In this document: positions 34,132-45,705 of the stretch, one piece after another | Position numbering within the stretch: position 1 is the first letter of the stretch | How the letters are laid out: every line of letters begins with the position of its first letter | NCBI RefSeq assembly: GCF_932294415.1 | Contig: NC_065542.1 | Location: 1,009,501 to 1,073,500 of the forward strand | Length of the DNA: 64,000 nt | Direction of reading: 5' to 3' | DNA from: Quercus robur | Taxonomy: Eukaryota > Streptophyta > Magnoliopsida > Fagales > Fagaceae | The notes under the pieces: generated by a model | Seen by the model: the letters and a program-made list of their open reading frames with translations, nothing else | Databases searched by the model: none | What the model was told of the DNA's origin: nothing | Made by a program: the position numbers and the translations under genes

Positions 34132-36092
34132 ATGTCAGGAAACTCAGATTGCAAAGTTTATGTTGGTAAGTTCCATTTGAATTTTGTTAATTTTGTTTTG
34201 CTTGGGTTGGTTAGAAACCTTTAAAATTTTTTATTTTTGGTTTTTGAAAAACCAAATTGCTAAAATTGAATTGTGCATGTAATAGTTCATTAGGCTCCTT
34301 TTGATTTGAGTGCTTTTTTATTTTTGGGTTTCTGGGTCCCAAAATTTGAAACTTTTAGTTCATTATTCTATGTTTTCATTTGAACTGTTTGATTTTAGAT
34401 ATGAAGTTTAGTGTAGAAATCTCTGTGTATGTGTGGGAAAAGTGAGCTCTGTTTGAGATTGTAGAGTAAAGCTATGTGTTATTGATTTATTTCCTTAAAT
34501 TATTTGTAGTTAATGGATTCTCTGTTATCAATTGAATATCATTAGTTGTGTTATATCTGGTCAGAATCATATGTATTGATGTACTTCAACACAACACTTT
34601 TATTTAATTAATTAATTAATTTGTTTGTTTTGATCATTAATTAATTTGTCTGTTTATCACACTTTAATTATGTGATTATTTTATCCCACGTGCGTGCGCA
34701 TCATCTAAGTGTCAATGTAAGTGCTGTCTATACATAAGTTTTTGGGTGGAATGCAGGTGTTTATTTTTGTAGTTTTTGAAGATGTACCAAATTAAGCATT
34801 AAGCTTGTGATATACTTAAATTTTTTCCCTGCTTTTTGTATGGTTTTTTATTCTGATACATTCATTGATATGAATAAAGCTACCTATAAAAAAAAATTGA
34901 TATGAAAAAAGCATATTTGATTCAAATTGTTAGTGAAGTGGGGCTTCTCTTGCCTTTGTTCTAACGTGGTTATTATTCGTTTTCTTATGAAGGTAATCTG
35001 GATGAGAGGGTGAGCGATAGGGTCTTGTATGATATATTGATTCAAGCAGGGCGGGTGGTAGACTTGTACATTCCCCGAGACAAGGAGACAGATAAACCTA
35101 AAGGTTTTGCTTTTGCAGAATATGAATCTGCAGAGGTTGCAGACTATGCTGTCCGGCTTTTCTCTGGCCTTGTGTCCCTCTACAATCGAACACTAAAATT
35201 TGCGGTGTGTCCCTGTTTTACCTATGGTTTCTACTTGCTGTGCTTTGTTGAGTACCACTTTAGCTTCAAAATAATTTTTCTTCTAGGATTTATATCGTTC
35301 TCTTTCAATTTAGTTTACTTACTTTCTTAAGTTCCCTGGCTCTTTCATGGGCTTGAGTTCTTTTTCTTAATAATTGAACTGTCAAGCTTGTGTTCAATTA
35401 GTGTGCAATCCATCATGACTGACAATCCCTCTCAGTTAACCCAGTCAGATTTAGTTTGATTGGTGCACATTTGATGAAATGGCAGTCAAATTTGCTCATG
35501 GTGGGGTTCTCAGTGATTGGCGTAGACTGACTTTTGCAACATTAGCTTGAAAAATTGAGCCTAATTAAGTTGAAGTTTTGAATGATAATAAGAATTTTAG
35601 AACCCAATCTTGGTTGAGGCTCTTGATTATGACAATCGGTACATGGTGAACAGATATCTGGGCAAGACAAGCCCTCAACTCCAATGGCAACCACACCCAC
35701 ACCAAATTCATCTCATAAATCAAGATCTCACCCCGTGCCAATTAACAATATGGAAATGTCTCAGCACTCGGGAAGGTTATCAGAGCCAAGTTTTTCTGCT
35801 TACCAAGTTAATCATCCTCAAGGTGATGTGTTCTCATCTTTTCATTAATTCCTTCTTTGCTTATCCTTCTACGCCAAAAAATGTAATTATTGGTTCTGAA
35901 AAAGAGCTTCCTTTTAATACAGTGCCGGCCCCTCCAGGTGTAGTTAATCAATCTAATGGGTATGGATCACATTTCAATGGCAACAATTATGAATACAGTC
36001 GAAGAGTTTTGGGGGCAACGTTGGATAACATTAGCCATTTTAGGTCACAGCGTTATGATTCAAGTAACCCAATCTTCTATCCATCGTACTGA
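34132..36092 (+). CDS. RBM7-like single-RRM RNA-binding protein, four exons
   Basis: Exons 34132-34165, 34993-35204, 35654-35822 and 35923-36092, all with GT-AG sites, join in frame to 194 residues. The RRM occupies about residues 8-82: CKVYVGNLDERV (RNP2), IPRDKETDKPKGFAFAEYES (RNP1 is KGFAFAEY), FSGLVSLYNRTLKFA. A low-complexity tail follows (ISGQDKPSTPMATT, then VPAPPGVVNQ, ending YSRRVLGATLD). This matches what I recall of plant RBM7-type proteins; in animals and Arabidopsis RBM7 belongs to the NEXT complex that delivers nuclear RNAs to the exosome. SF3B4 also has a related first RRM, but the single RRM and short length favour RBM7. Neighbouring relics at 27.3-27.5 kb resemble its first intron. 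The name is by recall, not a search. Confidence 0.8.
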
Positions 36093-36898
36093 TAATTATT
36101 ATTAGATTGTTAGAGATCCAACTCCCACCTTGGTGAGTTCCTGATAATTTAATCAAACATTAGTATGGTTGTTTCAGGTGTGTAGAAAGGATAGTGGAGG
36201 ATGCTAAATTGCAGTTAGTTAATTTGTGTTATCTCTAAGCTATGTTTGTAGGTTGTACCCAGTATGTTTGTTTTTTTTTCCCCTTCCTTCACATGGACTT
36301 AATGAGTGTAGTTCTTTATTTACTATCTGATGTTGTGGTTTAATCTAGTAGTCACTCTCCTTTACTAGGTTGAGATTAATATTTAGTAGCAAGCTTCTTC
36401 CGTTGAACATGTATGAACTTTTGATGTCTTTGATATAATATTTATCAATTAATGTGTACAATTGTCATACAATTTTGTCAAAGAAAACAAATGGATGGTT
36501 AAGAGTCTGTGGTGGATCTCTGGCGGCTTTTGTGTAATTTTTTTTTTAATTGCTTTCTTCTCCTCACCACCAACCCCAGAAATTGATAATTCTCTACCCT
36601 GTAAATGCTTTTATTACCTTCATTGCTGATCTTGTAATGCTATTTCCTGCTTTTAGCCTCTAAATTTAGAAGGAATTTTTGTTGAGTTGTACATTGTACC
36701 AACTCACTGATCAGGACCCATGTCCGTTTATGTTGGAAAGATTGCCAGATGGTAGATGTAGCTCGGACTTATGTGGGTTTTTTGTTTTGGGAATCTGGAA
36801 AATGACTAACAAAATAACTATTACCTGTTTGACCTGATGGATTGAGCATCCCAACTTAAAATTAGCCTTATGTATGTTTGGGTTTTTGTGATGTGAAG
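36093..36898 (+). other. 3' flank of the RBM7-like gene
   Basis: T-rich sequence likely to contain the 3' UTR. No other gene seen. Confidence 0.4.
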
Positions 36899-36946
36899 AT
36901 ATAGCTTTATGTACTTATCAAAAAATAAATAAGGATATGTAGCTTT
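36899..36946 (+). mobile_element. Very short LINE tail with target duplication
   Basis: 'atatagctttatg' is followed by 'tacttatcaaaaaataaata' and then 'atatgtagctttatg'. The middle piece is the terminal bases of an L1-type 3' end plus an A-rich tail, and the flanks are near-identical direct repeats of about 13 bases. This is an extreme 5' truncation. Confidence 0.45.
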
Positions 36947-39160
36947 ATGCTTTACTATAGTTTACTCTTGCTCTTCATTGGTTATGGTATTAATGTTGCC
37001 TTTTCAATGACTTGTATGAAACAAAAATGTGTTTTAGGTACACATTTTTCTCTCATTTTTAGTTTTTTACCAATCCCCTTCCCAAAAAAAATAATCTCCC
37101 CAAAAAAATTGCATGCATGTGCGAGCAGGAATGATCTGATGGTTCAGTCGCCAACCCAACCCGATACCCACGTGCCAAGTCAGCCAAGAAGGTTACTGTG
37201 GTTTTATTATTTTTGTTGATCAATTAATACACTTCCTGTATACTTTGTGACTGTTTGTTTTACTTCTTTGGATGTCTGTTATTCAACCAGACCAAGGTAC
37301 ACATTTCAAGTTTCACTGCACTCAGTTCGGAGAGAGAATTTTTTGTTGGTTGGTAATTGTACACTTTTTATAAGAATTTGAGGCATCCTATACCCAATAT
37401 AATTCTCTCTTTGGGAATTTTTGTTTACTTGCTGTTATTCCAGAGCATCCATACCATATATCAACATTAGTATAATTTGATATGGGGTTCGAACTCCACC
37501 CCCATCCCCCACTACCTATTATCTAAAGAAAAAAAAAAATTGATATGGGGTGCTTTGGACAATGCATATTTGTTTCAAGGCACTAAACCTAGCCACTAAC
37601 TCTACATTTGGAGGCACATAAGTTGGTTTATTTTGGATGTGAGGCACTGGATGGTTAGGTCTTTGGCAGAAAATCAAGTTTGCGGGAGCAATATTTGGTA
37701 ACTTGGCCAGGAAACTTGCTATGTATTTTAAGCGTTTCATTTCATGATTTGTTATGGGGTAGTCTTAAGTTCCCTGTTTTGAGCACATGGTAATGTTATA
37801 TGGGTCCTATCTTTTTGCCTTTTTTTCTCACAATAAATATATGCCAAGAGAGCACAAAATTGATGAGCCATGCAATCTCAAGTTCGGCGTGCTGCCTGTG
37901 CCCATAGAAGATTTGCAGCTCTCTTTGAAGATGGAAAATATTATGCATTTTCTTTTCTGGTCCTTTGGAAGCACATTGGATCCATGGGCAAGGCTATTAG
38001 GCCTCTGAAGAAGAAAAATGAAAACTTTTGTTTTGTCAAATTATTGTGCGTGGTGTTGTTGTGTAGTTGGTGATCGCGTCAGTGAATTGTCCGGACAGCA
38101 CCATTTATAATAAGATTTCATATTGCTACTATACATTTGATAAATAAAAAAATATGAGAAAATAATCAAGTATTTGTTCAAAGAACAAGACTTAAGTATA
38201 GTATTTTAAATGCTGTTCTTTATGTGCGACTCTTAAGATTCAGTTGTGTGACTATTTAACTAAAAAATACATTTTCATTTTATAACAAAAATTTTACATG
38301 ACAGAATTTTAAAAGTGAAAATTAAGAAACAGCACCTGTCTTGTTCTTGTTCAAATAATTTGGAATTGGGGGATGTGAGCAGTGAGCACATTTATTTATT
38401 GGTAAGGTGTTTTATTTTGGGGGAGGGAAAAAATGGCAGAACTTGAATGTTTAGAATGTTCTCCTGGCCTACGGTAGATTCAACAAAGTAGATTAATTTT
38501 ACGAGGAAAGTAAGATGTATTGTTGTTTAAAATTTGTGTCTTCTCTTTTTCTATATTAAAATGTGTGCGGTATTGTATATAAGTTTTTTTTTTTCCAGAA
38601 AACTCTCGTTTTTGGTATAAAACAAAAATATTTTGGAAATTTCAAGTTTGATTTAATCAAACGTACAAATGCATTTACTCAAAAAAAAAAAAAATCATAT
38701 TAAACTCTTCTTTCATTTCAAACTTTATTTCTTTCAGAATAAGAAGAATTCAAACTTTAGTCATTTCTGGTTAAATTGAACAATTCCATCGGAATAAATT
38801 ATACTTTTTTTCTTTTTATAATTTGATAATTATAATGACGGTGGTGCCAGCTAATTGAACTATAAGGCTCTTGGTGATTGGCATGATAAAGAGAGAAGCA
38901 TTTTTATAAATCCTACAAAAACAGTTTAATAAAATGGTATATTGAAAAGGACAAGATAATTGATAATTTTCTTTTATATTTTTTCTTGTAAAAATGATGG
39001 GTTATAAGATCTAATTTATGGTCCAAATTCACTCCAAGTTAGGACTTAATGAAATCACCACTGCTATTAAAATGACAAAAGAAAAAATATTTATGGATGA
39101 AATAATATATAATTGGAGTAACAAATTATTACGGTTGCATATTGGAACCGGAAAATAAAA
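36947..39160. other. Intergenic; scattered exon-like scraps
   Basis: 37103-37195 and 37860-38010 are locally less AT-rich and open in one or more frames, but show no recognisable domain. 37487-37505 ('ggggttcgaactccacccc') resembles a tRNA B-box, perhaps from a SINE, with no matching A-box I can trust. Confidence 0.35.
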
Positions 39161-39241
39161 GGTCAAAATATAACAATATAATCACCTATAATTTATTGGC
39201 GTTGTGTCTCGCATTCTTCTTTTGAAACACAACATGGATAT
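39161..39241 (-). pseudogene. Flank of a decayed GH9 gene copy, left of the LTR insertion
   Basis: Resembles 57805-57890, just beyond the 3' end of the intact GH9 gene ('ataacaatataatca', 'gcattcttcttttga.acac'). The similarity resumes at 45173 on the other side of the LTR element. The last five bases, GATAT, are the target site. Confidence 0.55.
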
Positions 39242-39955
39242 TGTAGGGACACGATTTTCGTTAACCCGGTCCTGGACGATCAGGCCCCCGGCCTAAGAGG
39301 TCCCACACAATGAAGTTTGTAGATTATGGGTTGAAGAACTCGGCTTCAGTTGGCTCAAACGGTGCGTCACATATTCTAGATAGATATAGAAACGTAAATC
39401 AAGAAAACGTAACTGAAAGTCGAAGTTCTATTCATGGATATGATCTCATACAATGACTTCTTCCTTTTCTCCCCTCTCTACTCCCCTTCCCCCCCTCTTT
39501 TCTGGGGGACTCTTACATATGATATAGGTCCTCTCTTATCATCTGGGTCTTATACTTGTTGATCATCCAAACCCCCACTTGAGCACCTGTCCTATCAGAC
39601 GCCCATACCAGTTCTTTGTGAGTTGCAGTGTCCAAGGTAACACTGTTCAAAGGTCTTCTCCTCATTAATGCGGTCAGGAGAGTAGTTGTGGTGCATTTAA
39701 TGTGGTGGTGACAGCCTTTTTTGGGATATTTTGAGCCTTCTTTCTTTTTATGCGTTTGGAGTGAGGGCTACAGTAGCTGGGATGCATCATTGATCCTGGA
39801 CTTCGGGATTTCCGAGGACGAATTACTCCTTGGACGTGTTTTCTTTGCCCAATTGGCTTGGGCGAGGATTATGGGCTGCAGCGTCTCCTCGGAAGGGATT
39901 GTCCTCGGACGGGCCCAAGGCCCAACCAACTTGTTATTCCGGGCCGGTCCCCACA
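39242..39955 (-). repeat. 3' LTR of the minus-strand element
   Basis: On the minus strand begins TGTGGGGACCGG and ends CGTGTCCCTACA. The purine tract (reverse complement of 'tagcccctcaaaactcc') adjoins its inner edge at 39956. Confidence 0.85.
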
Positions 39956-40210
39956 ATAGCCCCTCAAAACTCCGGTTTTGGTCTCCTTCCGAGAGAAAAA
40001 GCGGGGTTTTGACGTTAATGAGGGATGGGACGGATGAAACCTTGGTCCGCGCGCGTGGGCGGTTACTTTTAACGCGCCACAATTTACGAGGCGCGGCCAT
40101 TTACTCCAAACAGCTTTATGTCTCCTTCATCCAACGGCGAGATGTGGATCTGACGGCCAGCATTGCTCCTTGAATTCGTGAGCGGGAGGGGTTTTTTCTC
40201 TCTCCCTCCT

Positions 40211-40217
40211 GCTATAT
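40211..40217 (+). promoter_or_regulatory. TATA box for the opposite-strand coding block
   Basis: 'tgctatataaagcgcc' follows a pyrimidine-rich tract and lies about 275 bases before the first ATG of the plus-strand coding block. It suggests that the block has its own promoter, reading against the element. Confidence 0.4.
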
Positions 40218-40490
40218 AAAGCGCCTGAGAGGATCCTTTTTTCTTTTTTATTCGCACATCAGAACAAAGAGCTCCAGAGAATTCCAGCGCTCAGAAATCC
40301 TTGAGCACCTCCGTCCTTCAAATCTTCATAACCGTTTCTGCGAAGCGCCCTTCCTAAAAGAGATCTTCAACCACCTCACCGGCCATTTGTGAGGATATCC
40401 GTAAGTTCCGTTCGCTTCGTCGCTTCGATTTTCTCCTCGGATTTTATTTTTCTCCTCAGTCTTTATTTCCATTCCTCCAGTTTAGATTAG

Positions 40491-42871
40491 ATGGGTAGAT
40501 TCAAAAAACTAGTAGACACTCCGGCTGCTATGGAGGCTTTTAGGGCAAAATACCATATCCCGCCGGGGGTGGTTCTGCGGTACTGTCCCCCAGAAGGAGT
40601 ACTGTTAGATAGAGGCGTGGGTGAAGTGGTCATTCCCATGATTGCTTTTATTCAAGGGGGAATGACGCTCCCCATGCGTAGGATTACCCGGGACTACTTG
40701 TTCCACCATAGATTGACGCCCTACCAGTGCGCTCCAAACATGTTCAGGGTAGTAGGCAGCATAGATGTCTTGAACGAGCGAATGGGTCTGGGTCTGACCT
40801 GGCATGACGTGGTGCGCATGTACGAGTGCCACTACATCGAGAATGGAGGGTATTACCTTAAATCTCGATCCGAGGTGGTTAGGGTAATCTCCTGTCTCCC
40901 CATATCCAATAAGACTATGAAGGATGACTCCCTCATTGCCTCAGGAGAATGGAGCGATGGTCTTCATTGTCCAACTCAGGCAGGAACCCCAGGTGCGGCG
41001 CCTTTAGGCCCAATCCTTTAGGGAAGGGGCTTAGCTCCTCGAACTTACTCTTGTTTCCATTTGTCATAAGTCTGTTAGTTTAATTCTGATTTTCTTCTCG
41101 GCTGTATTGCAGATAAAGCTTTGGTTGCTCTCAGGCTGAGCCACGTGAACGTTCCGGCCCTAAATTATCTTTTAAGGTCAGAAATCTACATCCACACGGA
41201 CGGGCAGCTGCGTGCGTGTCATTTGGTTTTGGGCTATCAACCACTAACCCATGCTTTCCAACCCTTTGGCCACGCCATTAGAGTTGGTAGCCCTCGGTTA
41301 GCTAGGATTGACGTGTCCCAGCCTGGGTGTTTGGCCCGAGTAGATCTTAAGCCAGTAGTGCTACCTGGAGTTCGGGATCCTCCACCGGTCGTGCAACTGC
41401 CTCCAGAAGACCTTGAAGCCGCCGTGCCAGCTGAGGAAGAGGCCGAATCATCTCGTCTTTCCCTTGAGGAGGAAATAGACGAGTTCTATTTTGAGGAGGA
41501 GGTTGACAAAGCCTCCGTAGTTGAGCTCTCGGACCTTGAAAGAGAGCAGGATCGCAACTCCGTGGCTGGTGGTCCAATCATTATAACTTGCTTGGACGAT
41601 TCTTCAGACGAGGAAGTAGGCGGTATGGCTGGTAAGGGAAAAACTTTGAGAGAACTGATGTCCAGCCGAGGAAAGGGTCAGTCCTCAAAGGCGCCTGCTA
41701 AGGCACAAACCCAGGACCCTCCTCCCATCGCCCCTCAGGTTCCTTCCGACCCTGGCCTCAAGGTTAACACTGACCTAAAAAAGAAAAGGCCGGTTGACGT
41801 TTCTGAGGAGGGTGAAATGGCCCCCCGCCCGGCCAAGCAGCAGAAAGCCACCCGAGGACAGAGGAGCAAGAGGGCTAACTCCACGGAGAGCCGGGATGAG
41901 GAGAATCGGGCTGAGGTGCGTGTGACTCCCCGCGCATGGAGTCCGATTATGGAGCTGGACGGGGTCGCTATCCCCTACACTGCCTCGATTTGAGAATACA
42001 ACAGGGGCAGAGCAGGTTATATAGCTGAGGCCTTGGAGCAACCAGTGCTTCTTCCTCAGGATATGGAGGCCTACAGGCGGTTCTCCAAGCCCGAGCTTTT
42101 CCTGTCCCTTAAGAGGGACCTTGCGATGGTAAGCTCTTCTTGCATCCTTTTGTTAAGCCATCAACACTGTTGCATTCTACCCTAATTCTGGTTTTGTTTT
42201 ATTGGCAGATCACCCAGCAGGTGTTTGTGGCCGAGGAGTTTTGCCGCAGCAACCGCAGCTTAGCTGAAGCTGAGGTTCAATCCCGGGCTGAGGCGGAGAG
42301 GACAGTGGGGTCCCTCAAGGAAGAAATCTTTGAACTGACGAAGAAGTTCAAAGAGTCAGAGAAGCAGCGCAAGAGCGTGGAGGCCGGCCTGAAGAGTGCT
42401 GAAACCCAAGCAGAGGATCAGCCCCAAAAACTGTACGTAACTGAAACCAGCCTTGCTACTGAGAAGCAGCATGTACTAGAACTTAAAGCCGCTCTGCAGA
42501 AAGCTGAGGATGAGACGAGGCGGGTTAAAGAAGAGGCGCAGCTGATCCGAGAGGCTGCGGAGGCTGAAAAGAAAGCTTCTCACCAGCTCGGGGTCCAAGA
42601 AACGGAGGCCAAGCTATCCGAGGAGATCCCCGAGGTGTGCAGGGATTACTGCAGCATCTCATGGGCTCACGCCCTTGATGCTGCAGGAGTTCCTGTGGAT
42701 TCGGCGCTGAGACTGCCCGAGAACGTCTTCTATCCTCAGGAGATCCGAGAGAATCCTGATGGCGTCCAAGTGGCTTCTGAGCGGGACTTGGCGGTGCCTG
42801 ACGCCATCCCTGTGCTTGATAAAGCGAAGGATCCTGCCATGGACTCTATCTCCGAGGCTCCTCCTCCTTAG
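40491..42871 (+). pseudogene. Opposite-strand coding block of the LTR element (plant 'putative gypsy-type transposon' domain plus coiled coil)
   Basis: A fossil gene inside the element, reading opposite to it. The first part (from 40491) resembles the plant-specific domain annotated as 'putative gypsy type transposon' (Transposase_28): YHIPPGV, then GGMTLPMRR, then LTPYQCAPN. A middle acidic and proline-rich part follows, then an alpha-helical, Glu/Lys/Ala-rich coiled-coil part (about 42200-42650) and a short C-terminal part with AENVFYP-like words (PENVFYPQEIRE). Intron-like gaps occur near 41.0-41.1 kb and 42.13-42.21 kb, and relatives in plant genomes are usually annotated as spliced. It is broken, with about one or two interruptions. 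The role is unknown; it is not a DNA transposase in any demonstrated sense. Confidence 0.6.
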
Positions 42872-43255
42872 CCAGAGCAGAAGAAAGATCCTCCTGCTAA
42901 GGCTTAGTTTTTAGGTTTTTAATTTTTGTACTTCCCCTTTCTTTGGAATGAGAGTCGTCCTGTTTTTGCGTTCTTTTGTAAGGACCTCTCCTTGTAATGG
43001 CCTCGGAATATTAATATAGAATGTTCTCTTTGTTTTCTATGGGTGTATGCTAGTACCATCCCTTTATTTAACGTTTGCAATGACATAAGTAAATATAAAT
43101 GGTCGAGATAAAGAGGATGTCGTGCAGCGAATTTGAATGAGGGTTGCGATGATGCTAGACCGCGCGCACACTTTAAAATAATTTCCCAAATTACCATAAG
43201 CAATAATTTCCCCTAAGTCTGTGGCCCGAGGAGCCATGCAGGACTTAGATTCCGT

Positions 43256-44190
43256 TTAAAACTTGGTTCTGTTCAAAACTGGTAGTTTTTCTTTTAAGTA
43301 GTTGGTTTCCCCATAGGCTTGAGTCCGAGGACCATACAAGGCCTTGGTTCTGTCCAAAACTTGTAGTTTTTCTTTGAAGTAGTTGGTTTCCCCATAGGCT
43401 TGAGTCCGAGTACCATACAAGGCCTTGGTTCTGTCCAAAACTTGTAGTTTTTCTTTGAAGTAGTTGGTTTCCCCATAGGCTTGAGTCCGAGGACCATACA
43501 AGGCCTGGTTCTGTCCAAAACTTGTATTTTTTCTTTCAAGTAGTTGGTTTCCCCATAGGCTTGAGTCTGAGGACCATACAAGGCCTTGGTTCTGTCCAAA
43601 ACTTGTAGTTTTTCTTTCAAGTAGTTGGTTTCCCCATAGGCTTGAGTCCGAGGACCATACAAGGCCTTGGTTCTGTCCAAAACTTGTATTTTTTCTTTCA
43701 AGTAGTTGGTTTCCCCATAGGCTTGAGTCCGAGGACCATACAAGGCCTTGGTTCTGTCCAAAACTTGTATTTTTTTTTTTCAAGTAGTTGGTTTCCCTAT
43801 AGGCTTGAGTCCGAGGACCATACAAAGCCTTAGTTCTGTCCAAAACTTGTAGTTTTTCTTTGAAGTAGTTGGTTTCCCCATAGGCTTGAGTCCGAGGACC
43901 ATACAAGGCCTTGGTTCTGTCCAAAACTTGTAGTTTTTCTTTTAAGTAGTTGGTTTCCCCATAGGCTTGAGTCCGAGGACCATACAAGGCCTTGGTTCTG
44001 TCCAAAACTTGTAGTTTTTCTTTCAAGTAGTTGGTTTCCCCATAGGCTTGAGTCCGAGGACCATACAAGGCCTTGGTTCTGTCCAAAACTTGTATTTTTT
44101 CTTTCAAGTAGTTGGTTTCTCCATAGGCTTGAGTCCGAGGACCATACAAGGCCTTGGTTCTGTCCAAAACTGGTAGTTTTTTCTTTCAAA
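43256..44190 (-). repeat. About 80-bp tandem array, some 11-12 units, in the LTR element leader
   Basis: The unit contains 'ggacagaaccaaggccttg' and 'tcctcggactcaagcctatg' on the minus strand and repeats about every 78-81 bases with few changes. Several minus-strand frames stay open for hundreds of codons because the unit itself lacks stops in them. I regard these as repeat artefacts, not a demonstrated protein. The array lies about 260 bases inside the primer-binding site, as in the 7.2-12.1 kb element. Confidence 0.9.
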
Positions 44191-44434
44191 TAGTTTTTTT
44201 TTATGTATTTATTTATTTATTTTTCGAAGGTTAGCCCCTAGACCGAGACAGGGAGAGTTAACTTGAGGCTGGAAGCCGTTAGAGCTGCCCGTGCCATTGG
44301 CATTGCAAGGCGTAGCCCCTAGCGGAAGTTTATGTCAGAGCAACAACTGCATGTCACTGGAGATGGAGGAAACTTCGCGAACCCCTGCTTGATAGAGACT
44401 TGACTCCACCGCCATCTGCGTCAACACGCAAGCC

Positions 44435-44451
44435 TCCCCACAGACGGCGCC
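44435..44451 (-). other. tRNA primer-binding site (minus strand)
   Basis: The reverse complement reads TGGCGCCGTCTGTGGGG, a few bases inside the 5' LTR edge at 44455. It matches the site at 7674-7690. Confidence 0.75.
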
Positions 44452-44454
44452 AAT

Positions 44455-45167
44455 TGTAGGGACACGATTTTCGTTAACCCGGTCCTGGACGATCAGGCCC
44501 CGGCCCAAGAGGTCCCACACAATGGAGTTTGTAGAGTATGGGTTGAAGAACTCGGCTTCAGTTGGCTCAAATGGTGCGTCGCATATTCTAGATAGATATA
44601 GAAACGTAAATCAAGAAAACGTAACTGAAAGTCGAAGTTCTATTCATGGATATGATCTCATACAATGACTTCTTCCTTTTCTCCCCTCTCTACTCCCCCT
44701 CCCCCCCTCTTTTCTGGGGGACTCTTACATATGATATAAGTCCTCTCTTATCATCTGGACTTTACACTTGTTAATCATCCAAACCCCCACTTGAGCACCT
44801 GTCCCATCAGACGCCCATACCAGTTCTTTGTGAGTTGCAGTGACCAAGGTAACACTGTTCAGAGGTCTTCTCCTCATTAATGCGGCCAGGAGAGTAGTTG
44901 TGGTGCATTTAATGTGGTGGTGACAGCCTTTTTTGGAATATTTTGAGCCTTCTTTCTTTTTATGCGTTTGGAGTGAGGGCTACAGTAGCTGGGATGCATC
45001 ATTGATCCTGGACTTCGGGATTTTCGAGGAGGAATTACTCTTCGGATGTGTTTTCTTTGCCCAATTGGCTTGGGCGAGGATTACGGGCCGCAGCGTCTCC
45101 TCGGAAAGGATTGTCCTCGGACGGGCCCAAGGCCCAACCAACTTGTTATTCCAGGCCGGTCCCCACA
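44455..45167 (-). repeat. 5' LTR of the minus-strand element
   Basis: Near-identical to 39242-39955, starting 'tgtagggacacg' and ending 'ggtccccaca' on the plus strand. An (AT)n run directly after it includes the target duplication. Confidence 0.85.
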
Positions 45168-45172
45168 GATAT

Positions 45173-45310
45173 ATATATATATATATATATATGTGTATGA
45201 AGATAGAGGAATGGATAAAAACTCCAACAAGTATTTTAGCTCCCAAAAAAGTATATTAAAGTTCCAACAATAGCACCATTGATATGCAATATTGGTTTTG
45301 AATGACTATA
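45173..45310 (-). pseudogene. Decayed 3' end of a GH9 endoglucanase gene
   Basis: 45239-45311 reads 'gctcccaaaaaagtatatta', then 'gttccaacaatagcaccatt' and 'tgaatgactatag'. This matches the last exon of the intact gene at about 57930-58003 ('gctcccagaaaagtatgcta', 'gtccaacaatagcagcatt', 'tgaatgactatag'). The rest of the gene is gone. Its downstream flank continues at 39161-39241 across the LTR insertion, so the retrotransposon landed in this relic. Confidence 0.65.
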
Positions 45311-45700
45311 GTTTTTTTTTTTGGAGAAACAAATACACACACAAGGGAGACCCCACAATATAATATATGCTTTTATAATTACAATTAATAACCAATCTCT
45401 TGCTAAACTCCACTATAGTAGATTATGCGAAAAGAGAGCCAGGTCCAACTCCCTTACCCACAGCAAAAAGCTTTAAAGCTTTAGCCCAAAAGCGTAAAAG
45501 GCCCCTACAAAGTACAATAAATAGAATTGGAAACATAAATTGAGAATCTCCATAGAAATACAAATGCCTTGTTATATCATAGATCTCAAAACTAATGTGG
45601 TGAGAGCATATCCATTTCTCATCAAGGCTATTGCAAATTTAAATATAAAATGTTTACACATTAGATTATAAAACACTTATGAAATTAAAATTTGTATTAT
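45311..45700. other. Intergenic
   Basis: A T-run at about 45312-45321 is followed by unassigned sequence with 'aagctttaaagctttagccc'. No gene recognised. Confidence 0.35.
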
Positions 45701-45705
45701 TACTT

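Larger units (their letters stand above)
39242..45167 (-). mobile_element. Non-autonomous Gypsy-type LTR element with opposite-strand coding block
   Basis: Both LTRs are present (714 and 713 bases) and differ at roughly 4 percent of positions by eye, so the insertion is young to moderate, perhaps a few million years. A 5-bp target duplication GATAT flanks it (39237-39241 and 45168-45172). In element order (right to left): 5' LTR, primer-binding site, leader, 80-bp tandem array, coding block on the opposite strand, purine tract, 3' LTR. No gag or pol is seen. The structure looks whole as a transposition unit, while the coding block has about one or two breaks. It shares primer site, purine tract and array unit with the 7.2-12.1 kb element. 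Opposite-strand frames are known in some Tat-lineage elements (for example Grande and RIRE2). Confidence 0.85.

Noticed and set aside
37480-37510. Possible tRNA gene (ggggttcgaactccacccc)
   Set aside because: It has only a B-box-like word. No acceptor stem, anticodon arm or A-box could be placed around it. A SINE scrap is more likely.
40491-42871. Counting the opposite-strand block as a working host gene
   Set aside because: It lies wholly between matching LTRs with a target duplication and is broken, so it is part of the fossil element.
43256-44189. Long open frames on both strands through the 80-bp array
   Set aside because: They come from a repeat unit whose length and sequence leave several frames free of stops. 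All frames give the same repeated phrases and none resembles a protein family.
43256-44190. CRISPR-like regular repeats
   Set aside because: The repeats are directly adjacent, with no unique spacers, inside an LTR element of a plant genome.
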